NCBI GenBank assembly: GCA_025201865.1
Contig: MU602880.1
Span: 1-37,350 of the forward strand
Source: Ramicandelaber brevisporus
Taxonomy: Eukaryota > Kickxellomycota > Ramicandelaberales > Ramicandelaberaceae
Length of the DNA: 37,350 nucleotides
Direction of reading: 5' to 3'
Below, one piece after another: positions 1 to 6,410 of this stretch. How positions within the stretch are numbered: the stretch's first letter is position 1; each line of letters starts with the position of its first letter. The position numbers and the translations under genes are program-made. Under the pieces are notes generated by a model. It ran no database searches and was not told the DNA's origin. It saw only the letters and a list, made by a program, of their open reading frames with translations.

Positions 1-345
1 GTCGACCAGTGGCTGCACTTCCAGATGGGCGGCGTCGGCCCGATGTTCGGCCAGCTGTACCACTTCAAGAACGCCGCGCCGGAGAAGATCGACTATGCCA
101 TCAAGCGCTACAGCGACGAGGCGCGGCGTCTGATGGAGGTGCTCAACGCGCATCTCGAGGGCAAGCAGTGGCTGGCGGCTGGGCAGTTCTCGGCTGCAGA
201 CATTGCCAACTACGGATGGCTGCGCAAGGCGGAGGCGCTGGGATATCCGATCGACGGACTCGACAGCCTGAAGCAGTGGGTCGAGCGCATCCGCAGCCGC
301 GACACTGTGCAGCGGGCGGAAGCTGCAGAGCCAGCCTGGGACTAA
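1..345 (+). CDS. Glutathione S-transferase, C-terminal part (5' end outside window)
   Basis: The frame is open from base 1 to TAA at 343-345, giving 114 residues that form the all-alpha C-terminal domain of a GST. The opening block (QWLHFQMGGVGPMFGQ) resembles the Ure2p/YghU/YfcG-type GST group. An N-capping motif SAADIA (S-x-x-D) marks the core helix 6, and the end (QWVERIRSRDTVQRA) is the usual closing helix. The thioredoxin-like N-terminal domain that binds glutathione lies left of the window, so substrate and catalytic residue cannot be judged. GC content and GC at third positions look high compared with the zinc-finger gene nearby. The Ure2p/YfcG group is shared with bacteria, so origin by transfer is possible but not shown. 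The family call is firm; the subclass is less so. Confidence 0.85.
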   Translation, partial: VDQWLHFQMGGVGPMFGQLYHFKNAAPEKIDYAIKRYSDEARRLMEVLNAHLEGKQWLAAGQFSAADIANYGWLRKAEALGYPIDGLDSLKQWVERIRSRDTVQRAEAAEPAWD

Positions 346-695
346 GCAAACGTGCTTCAACAAACCTCAATCGCGATAAATAGAACTTCATCTTTAAACG
401 AATAGAACTGCATCACTCCAACTGTCGCCAGAAGGCACTCGTACGTATTAGTCTACAATGAAAACTAAAGCAGATTACTTTTCAGACGAACAGTCGTTGT
501 CAGCTAGCTGTGCTTTAAACTGGCATAGTCGTTTACGGCCTCACTCATTGTAGCTAAAGAGTATCTTGATGTTCCAATATTATTAAAGAGCTAGACTTAT
601 TGATAAGTGTTCAGATTGTTGGTTGTGATCGCTGGATTAGGGTTGTCATGAATAATGGCTGTCCAATGACTGTGCTCCAACAAAACTCAAAAAAA

Positions 696-827
696 AATAG
701 CGGAACAGAAGAAGAAAAAACAACAACAGTCGGCAAGGAGCGGTAGATCCAGAGAGAGATCAATAGCGGAACAGAAGAAGAAAAAACAACAACAGTCGGC
801 AAGGAGCGGTAGATCCAGAGAGAGATC
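696..827. repeat. Perfect 66-bp tandem duplication (2 copies)
   Basis: Copy 1 is 696-761 and copy 2 is 762-827. They are identical over all 66 bases, including an A6 run and a CAACAACAG stretch. The array ends 65 bp before the DnaJ start codon, so it probably lies in the promoter or 5' leader. The lack of any mismatch points to a recent duplication or to homogenisation. Confidence 0.95.
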
Positions 828-833
828 GACCAC

Positions 834-841
834 TTCCGGAA
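834..841. promoter_or_regulatory. Possible heat-shock element core upstream of DnaJ
   Basis: TTCCGGAA has the TTC-N2-GAA arrangement of two inverted heat-shock units and lies 52 bp before the ATG of a chaperone gene. Only two units are visible, whereas strong sites usually have three, so the assignment is tentative and rests on position plus gene function. Confidence 0.3.
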
Positions 842-892
842 GATTAGCCAAACCAAACCAAACTCGACCAAACCTTTTTCTCCACACGAGCT

Positions 893-2074
893 ATGCCACG
901 ATATTCGACGCGGTGGACTAGGCTTGCGCTTGCCGCCGCTGCCTTGCTCGCACTGCTGGTGTTCGTTTCTGCCCAGGATTACTACAAGATCCTCGGGTTG
1001 ACGCGCTCCGCCACCAAGCAGCAAATCAAGAAGGCTTACAAGAAGCTGTCCATGAAGTATCATCCTGACAAACGACCTGGTGACGAGGAGGCTGAAAAGA
1101 AGTTTATTGAGATTGGCGAAGCTTACGACGCTTTGAACGATGACGAATCCAGACGCATTTACGACAATTACGGCGCTGAGGGCTTGAAAAAGCATCGACA
1201 GGGCCAAGATGCAGGTGGCCATCATGGATTCCATAATCCATTTGATATCTTTGAGCAATTCTTTGGCGGTGCCTTTGGCGGCGGCGGTGGCGGTGGCGGT
1301 AGAAGACACTATCATCAGCAGCAGAAGCGAGGTGCGGACATTGTGGTTCAATTGTATGTCAGTTTGGAAGACTTGTACAATGGAAAAGAGATTGATTACG
1401 ACATTTCCAAATATGTTGTATGTCCAAAATGCCGTGGATCTGGAGCCGACCATCCCGACGATGTGACCACGTGTCCAGTATGCGGTGGCCATGGCGTGCG
1501 TGTTGTCAAGCAGATGATTGCACCTGGATTCTATCAGCAGTTCCAGACAACCTGCGAGGAATGCGGCGGCAAAGGCAAGGTTTACAAGAGCAAGTGCTCG
1601 CACTGCAGCGGACACAAGGTTGTACGTGGCAATGATCAGCTTTCTGTAACGATTGAACGCGGCCTGCGCGATGCTCAGGTGCTTACTTATGAGCGCGAAG
1701 CCGATCAGCATCCTGATCACATTCCTGGCGATATCAAGTTTGTGATCAATACATTGCCGCACGATTTGTTTACACGGCCATCAAACAGCGATGATTTGCA
1801 CATGGATCTTGAATTGACGCTTGAGCAGGCATTGGTTGGATTCTCGGTCAATATCACGCATCTTGATGGAAGAAATGTGACTATTGCAAGGAAGAGTGCG
1901 ATTACACCGCCAGGACACAAGATGACAATGACCGGCGAAGGTATGCCAAAACATGGGGCTGCTCACGAGACGGGTGACTTGATTGTGACCTGTTCATTAA
2001 ACTTCCCGAAGCACATTGATGAGAAGGCCGGTGGGACTATCAAGAAGCTCTTTGCTAGTGGTAATATTGCATAG
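893..2074 (+). CDS. SCJ1: ER-lumenal DnaJ/Hsp40 co-chaperone (Scj1-like)
   Basis: A 393-residue type-A J-protein. Residues 1-27 form a signal peptide (a basic start, then a run of Ala/Leu ending in VSA). The J domain follows at about 28-95 with the HPD motif in KYHPDKR, which stimulates Hsp70 ATPase. A G/F-G-rich linker with nine consecutive glycines comes next. The zinc domain has four C-x2-C pairs: CPKCRGSG, CPVCGGHG, CEECGGKG and CSHCSGHK, the last having lost its final glycine. The C-terminal substrate-binding domains end near residue 390. Signal peptide plus cysteine-rich domain indicate the ER lumenal partner of BiP/Kar2. The C-terminus (ASGNIA) has no HDEL/KDEL-type retention signal, so retention would have to depend on binding a partner. 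The leader carries the 66-bp duplication and a possible heat-shock element. The function is secure; the one-to-one match to Scj1 rather than DNAJB11 is likely. Confidence 0.93.
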   Translation: MPRYSTRWTRLALAAAALLALLVFVSAQDYYKILGLTRSATKQQIKKAYKKLSMKYHPDKRPGDEEAEKKFIEIGEAYDALNDDESRRIYDNYGAEGLKKHRQGQDAGGHHGFHNPFDIFEQFFGGAFGGGGGGGGRRHYHQQQKRGADIVVQLYVSLEDLYNGKEIDYDISKYVVCPKCRGSGADHPDDVTTCPVCGGHGVRVVKQMIAPGFYQQFQTTCEECGGKGKVYKSKCSHCSGHKVVRGNDQLSVTIERGLRDAQVLTYEREADQHPDHIPGDIKFVINTLPHDLFTRPSNSDDLHMDLELTLEQALVGFSVNITHLDGRNVTIARKSAITPPGHKMTMTGEGMPKHGAAHETGDLIVTCSLNFPKHIDEKAGGTIKKLFASGNIA

Positions 2075-2388
2075 TAATCTTTTTTTTTAAAAAAAAAACT
2101 TATCCAAGTTATCAAGAGGATATCTCTAGATATTTGAGTATATGCGAGAGAATGATTCAGTTAAACTATTCATATTTGATTGTAGAAATGAGTAGCTACT
2201 GTGATACAGCGTGGGTGTCCTAGTGTCGATTTTATTCGCGTTTGTTTTGTTTTGTTTGCTGTCACGAAAGGAGGTGACTGGTTTGCTCTCTCTGATCGCA
2301 ACTACTACTCGACTGAAGATTGATCACTACCAACAACAGCAGAGCAGAATAGAACAGAACAGTTGATCTACCCAGTAGCCAGTTAGCC
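2075..2388. other. Intergenic region between DnaJ and zinc-finger gene
   Basis: About 310 bp without a gene. A T8-A9 run follows the DnaJ stop directly, and the right side is the purine- and CAACAG-rich leader of the zinc-finger gene. No RNA gene or transposon remnant is recognised. Confidence 0.5.
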
Positions 2389-4413
2389 ATGTCGACCGTG
2401 AAGATCAAGACAGAACCAGCAACAACAACAGCAGCAGCAGCAACAGTCGACGTGAAAGTCAAGCTCGAGCCGAGTTTCTCCACAGCTGATATCAAACTCG
2501 AGCAGCACACTTCAGACATTGACACCAAAGTCGAGCCTGACTCGGAGGCCGACAGCGAAGAAGACGAAATCAAATCCGAGAGCGACGATGAAGATGACAA
2601 TAGTGATCAGAACCAGTTCACAATAATTCCCAAGAATCAACGACAGTTGATATGCAACCATCCTGGATGCGGTCGTAGATTCAATTATGCAGCCAATCTG
2701 AGAATGCACCAGCATCAACACAGACTCCAAACAGAACTCAGCATACATGGAAAGGCTTACACACTGGCTCGGCAGTCGCTAAATGATCGATGGTCGTGCC
2801 CTATTGTGAGCTGTAGTTCAACTGCCAAAACAGTTAGTGGTGTATGTGATCATCTAAGAGTACGCCATGGTAACATGATACAACAACCTCGGCAGCAGCA
2901 ATCTCCAGCAATGAAGACTCGAAAAAATATTTATTTCCTTGACGTGGATGACTTTTATGTGAATGGAGTTCGCTGTGGCTATCATACTACAACTGGAGTG
3001 TTCATCTGTTACCAATGTCGATTGGTGCCAGAATATCTGCTAACTCATTTACAGCAGAATCATGGATATGATGAGAAATTGATTGATAGCTCTGCTTTAC
3101 CAGACAGTGCAGTAAATGCAAGTGCCGATCCCAATATCAATCAGCACACCAGCAACTCACATCTCGCAGCAGCAATCCGCGAGCCAAACCAAATGCAGCA
3201 TCGGGATATTTTACAGGGTTGGGTGTGTGTTGCATCTGGTTGTGGCTGCTGTGGTCACACAATCGATGGCAAGAGTGATCACAAAAGAAATATTCATCAA
3301 GGTGATGAATTTTCGACAGTTCCAGCACTCGTACTGCGCCTTGTGTGTGACAAAAGGAACTCTTGCTACTTTCTCATTAGTCGCATTGACCAAGTCATAC
3401 CGAGTAGTAACACCAGAGTGAACTGGCACAAGCTCGACTACAGTCACAGTGGACTGAATACTCAGGATGGGAATGATGATGATACTGATCACAATGAAAC
3501 CACAGATTCATCAAGTCAGAGGCGACAATGGAAATGTGAATATCCTAATTGCGGACGCTCCTTCAATACGTCTAAGATACTTAGTGCACATCAGCGCGAG
3601 CACAAACTTGAAGTTGTAACTACTGTACACGATGTGACTTTTACTCTTAGTCGTCAGTCCTCAGGTGACCGATGGGTATGTCCAGTTCCAGATTGTGACA
3701 AAACATACAAAACAATTGAAATCACTCGTGTTCATATTCGAGACGCTCACACCACATCGATGAAGCAGAAACGTGATTATATGGAAGATGACGACGGCAA
3801 TCAACACCAACAGCCTATTATCAAGAAGAAACAATATGCCATTCATTATTTAAAGGTGGATAACTTTTACATCGGTAGCATTAGATGTGGCTATCATACT
3901 ACTACTAGAGTGTTCATTTGTCACGAATGCAGAGTAGTTCCAGAGTGTCTACTAACTCATTTACAACAGAAGCATGGTTTTGATGTGAAGTCAATTGACA
4001 ATTCTACTCTTCCAGATAGCGCAGTAAATGCAAATGCTGATCCCAATATTAATCAACACACCAGCAATCCACATCTCACAGTAGCAATCAGTCAGCCATA
4101 TCAATGGCGAGTTTCAGATATTCTTCAAGGTTGGCTGTGTGTTACATCTGATTGTGGCTATTGTTTTTCAACTAAAAAGGCTAAAGATCAGCATCGGCGC
4201 AAGGAACATAAAGGCGAACAGTTATCAACAGCCCCTGCTCTCGTATTGCGATTACTTTATGCGAAAATATATACCTCATGCTTCCTCATTACTCGATTGG
4301 ATACAGCCATCAATAACACTGCTGAGCCAAGTAACTCTGCGAGCCAGGATAATAACGAGTGCAACAATGACGATGATGGCGATGAATTAGTGTTGAGTGA
4401 TTATAGTGATTAA
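2389..4413 (+). CDS. Zinc-finger protein: SUMO-motif array plus a duplicated four-finger unit
   Basis: A 674-residue protein, probably a nuclear regulator; no named orthologue is recognised. Residues 1-80 are acidic and contain IKTE (6-9), VKLE (24-27), IKLE (35-38), TKVE (46-49) and IKSE followed by acidic residues (61-64), which fit the psi-K-x-E SUMOylation consensus or nearly so. Two homologous units follow at about 85-335 and 380-640. Each has two C-x4-C-x12-H-x3/4-H fingers, one short C-x2-C-x9-H-x4-H finger inside a conserved CGYHTTT-VFIC block, and a fourth C-x4-C-x12-H-x4-H finger. A non-finger linker (DSAVNA-ADPNINQHTSN) is almost identical in both units. The short finger followed by a distal finger recalls OrsD-type fungal domains; that is an inference. 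The ATG opens the acidic domain and the C-terminus is again acidic. DNA binding is likely; targets are unknown. Confidence 0.85.
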   Translation: MSTVKIKTEPATTTAAAATVDVKVKLEPSFSTADIKLEQHTSDIDTKVEPDSEADSEEDEIKSESDDEDDNSDQNQFTIIPKNQRQLICNHPGCGRRFNYAANLRMHQHQHRLQTELSIHGKAYTLARQSLNDRWSCPIVSCSSTAKTVSGVCDHLRVRHGNMIQQPRQQQSPAMKTRKNIYFLDVDDFYVNGVRCGYHTTTGVFICYQCRLVPEYLLTHLQQNHGYDEKLIDSSALPDSAVNASADPNINQHTSNSHLAAAIREPNQMQHRDILQGWVCVASGCGCCGHTIDGKSDHKRNIHQGDEFSTVPALVLRLVCDKRNSCYFLISRIDQVIPSSNTRVNWHKLDYSHSGLNTQDGNDDDTDHNETTDSSSQRRQWKCEYPNCGRSFNTSKILSAHQREHKLEVVTTVHDVTFTLSRQSSGDRWVCPVPDCDKTYKTIEITRVHIRDAHTTSMKQKRDYMEDDDGNQHQQPIIKKKQYAIHYLKVDNFYIGSIRCGYHTTTRVFICHECRVVPECLLTHLQQKHGFDVKSIDNSTLPDSAVNANADPNINQHTSNPHLTVAISQPYQWRVSDILQGWLCVTSDCGYCFSTKKAKDQHRRKEHKGEQLSTAPALVLRLLYAKIYTSCFLITRLDTAINNTAEPSNSASQDNNECNNDDDGDELVLSDYSD

Positions 4414-5209
4414 GACGATAGCCGTTAACCAGAAGCAATAACATGACACTGCCTTATGATTCTGAACTGAATAATAACGCGTGATTTATTTAGTAACCTA
4501 GTTTTAATTTCCTCTTTAAATAACTCTTTTAGAGCTTAATATTGTAGTATGGCGAGCCACTTGTGTAATATTGTTGCCACTAGTGTCGTTCGCAGCAACC
4601 GTTACATTCTTTTTTGAATGCTGGTTCGATCTAGCCAGTAGCCGATTCGCTTGTAACCCCCTCCCCCACCAAAAAATATTATACAGGGCCGAGAAAGTAT
4701 GCCTCTAGTGAATCTGAGCTCATCTCCGCTTCAAATTCGTCTCTCGCGGTTGACCGAATCCTCCTGTGACAAGCGAGAAGCGAACGGGCCAGTACCCCGC
4801 GCTTCAATATCCAACTCTGAGCCAACTAGAAGCCACGTTTCACACCTGCCAACTGTTTCAATCAAAGCAATTGGCGTACCAATTAGTCGTAGCAGAAATC
4901 AGGAAGCACCATTTTACTCCACAGTTCAGTCAGGCAAGAATAAGCATGCGAGTAGAAACGGCGTGGGCATCTCGCCAGCAGCCGCTGCTTGCTCACATGC
5001 TCCACATCCTTTTTGGCTATAAACATCCTCACTGGCATACTCGTCTGCATCCATCTTCCCTGCAACTGTTCCTCACTCGCATTAGCACTCATAACTACAC
5101 AGCTTTTCTTCACCATCATCATTATTTGTAGCCAGTGAGATTCCCTGTACTCCTTCTCTATACATACCATTTTTATTGCCTTTGTTCTGAGAATTACTTG
5201 CATCGAGAA
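4414..5209. other. Intergenic region upstream of the secreted-protein gene
   Basis: About 800 bp without a supported gene. It holds a C-rich/A-rich junction (CCCCCTCCCCC then AAAAAA) near 4660-4675 and a TATAAA at 5018-5023. Two overlapping frames (from 4699 and 4766) are open for roughly 110-120 codons but have biased, His/Gln-rich composition and no recognisable domain, so I do not call them genes. I found no tRNA cloverleaf. Confidence 0.5.
5018..5023 (+). promoter_or_regulatory. TATAAA box candidate for the secreted-protein gene
   Basis: TATAAA lies 187 bp before the ATG at 5210, preceded by T- and C-rich sequence. Position and match are suitable for a TATA box of a regulated gene, but with no transcript start known this is a motif match only. 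Confidence 0.35.
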
Positions 5210-5725
5210 ATGAAGCTGTTTGTTCTGCTGGTTGTTACTCTTGTCGCGCTGTGTGGAGTCGTCTTGGCCACAAAGGAGCAAGATTATCAAGCCTACAAGA
5301 GCGCCGAGAGAACAGCAGACGCTAAAAGAGCACAATGCTCAAAGTATGCTCAAGGTAATTGCGCTACTATTGCTGAATGCGACGATTGTGCCGCGTGCCT
5401 GACTGAAGTGACCAACTTGTACAAGACGGCAGTTGCGATGCGCCGAGCATACACCAAGAAGTGGTTCAATGGTAAGAGTGATGCTGGCCACACGCAGTGG
5501 GAACAAGGATTGACCAGCGCCAACAATTCGAGAGTTCAGATGGCAAACAAGTGCAAGGGCACCAAGAAGATACTCGTGGCGAGACAAAAGAAAGAGGAAG
5601 AGGAAAGAAGAAAGAGAGAGGAGGAGGAGAAGAAGAAGATGGGTGGTGCCAAATCCCCGACAGCTGGTGCACGCTCACCAGTGAAGCCACAAAGTGCGCC
5701 AAACAGCCCACGCAAAGCAAAATAG
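5210..5725 (+). CDS. Small secreted cysteine-containing protein with Lys/Glu- and SP-rich tail
   Basis: 171 residues, family not recognised. I chose the ATG at 5210 rather than the in-frame one at 5135 because it opens directly into a classical signal peptide (MKLFVLLVVTLVALCGVVLA, cleavage likely after Ala20). The mature part has six cysteines at 43, 51, 57, 60, 63 and 115, five of them packed within 21 residues, which would permit three disulfides. Asn105 sits in an N-x-S glycosylation sequon. Residues about 123-143 are a charged Lys/Glu/Arg run, probably a long helix. The tail (about 147-171) holds repeated S-P sites (KSPT, RSPVK, NSPRK) that resemble proline-directed kinase sites, which is odd for an exported protein. 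It may be a cell-wall or extracellular protein; the function is unknown. Confidence 0.75.
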   Translation: MKLFVLLVVTLVALCGVVLATKEQDYQAYKSAERTADAKRAQCSKYAQGNCATIAECDDCAACLTEVTNLYKTAVAMRRAYTKKWFNGKSDAGHTQWEQGLTSANNSRVQMANKCKGTKKILVARQKKEEEERRKREEEEKKKMGGAKSPTAGARSPVKPQSAPNSPRKAK

Positions 5726-6410
5726 TCGCCATGCATAAACATCGCCCCTTTCATTCCAATAAGATTCTTTTGATACATTTAAGCAATTTTAACATCTCCA
5801 GTCTAATTTGGTTAGATTAAAAGGGTACAAGCCTTCCACGCTCGCCTTTGGCTGGCAGGATCAACTTCATTACTGGGAGGAAGACTGAGAATGCGGATAT
5901 CGCTGCGATGGCGCACTCGTGTCAGTGCAGTGTACAGCTGTCCACGGCCAAATGGCTTAATGCGCAGGTCGAGGAAGACGCAGTCGAGAGTGAGACCCCG
6001 AGCAGAGCTGAACGTTGATGCATATGCTAGACGCAGAGGAAACTGCCGACGGCGGATGGTAACCGGAACATGCGGGAAATCAAACCGGAAATCAATGCGA
6101 GGAATCAAAACGAATCAACCGGTGCTCAGCACTTGAACAGTAATTATTAGGATAGTCAACACTTAGCGCTTCGCATTGATAACTCTACAGAACTCTGTTT
6201 CTTGTACTCTTGGTTCTGCTTTACAACCCGTGCATTGTTTTCATCGACTCTGAAAGGAAGGAGGCGAGCTGTACTCGGCTTTGCGAGAAATGTTCTCTTT
6301 TGCACAACACACAACAACATCACTTTTCTGCCCCCAAAATTAAAAATAAACTTGCTCCTTCATCAGCCAACATCAAACAGTATTTTCTTCTTTTTACCTC
6401 AGTTTCATAA
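5726..6410. other. Intergenic region holding a Helitron-type helicase relic
   Basis: Apart from the helicase fragment at 5812-6117 (minus), no gene is seen. About 290 bp of AT- and pyrimidine-rich sequence at 6120-6410 is probably promoter and leader of the RRM gene. A 5-bp-stem inverted repeat (TCTAA-TTTGG-TTAGA, 5802-5816) overlaps the 3' end of the helicase fragment. Confidence 0.6.
5812..6117 (-). mobile_element. Decayed Helitron/PIF1-type helicase fragment (C-terminal end)
   Basis: The minus strand encodes about 101 residues matching the end of a Helitron RepHel helicase, or a related PIF1-like helicase. It starts in FVLIPRIDF, passes RRRQFPLRLAYA and GLTLD, and ends with GQLYTALTRVRHR, the arginine-finger motif VI. 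There is no ATG: the frame is cut by an in-frame TGA just upstream, and the rest of the protein is missing. The motif V core, normally K-S-Q-G, reads S-A-R-G here, so the fragment would not be active. The remaining helicase, the Rep nuclease and element termini are not visible. It is a transposon fossil in the promoter region of the RRM gene. A fragment of a cellular PIF1 gene is possible but less likely, given the close fit to the Helitron pattern. Confidence 0.8.

Larger units (their letters stand above)
346..892. other. Intergenic region, GST 3' end to DnaJ leader
   Basis: No gene is seen here. The left half is AT-rich and holds no long reading frame. The right part carries a perfect 66-bp tandem duplication (696-827), then a TTCCGGAA palindrome (834-841) that fits a minimal two-unit heat-shock element, about 50 bp before the DnaJ start codon. 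The minus-strand reading frame across this region is the antisense shadow of the DnaJ gene. Confidence 0.6.

Noticed and set aside
611-1762. 383-codon minus-strand frame over the DnaJ gene
   Set aside because: It is antisense to a clearly conserved chaperone, and its C-terminal part is just the 66-bp duplication translated twice.
4621-4650. GGTTCGATC stretch resembling a tRNA T-loop
   Set aside because: No matching acceptor, D-arm or anticodon arm around it.
4766-5131. 121-codon plus frame upstream of the secreted-protein gene
   Set aside because: No recognisable domain, biased composition, overlaps another open frame and a TATA-like promoter.
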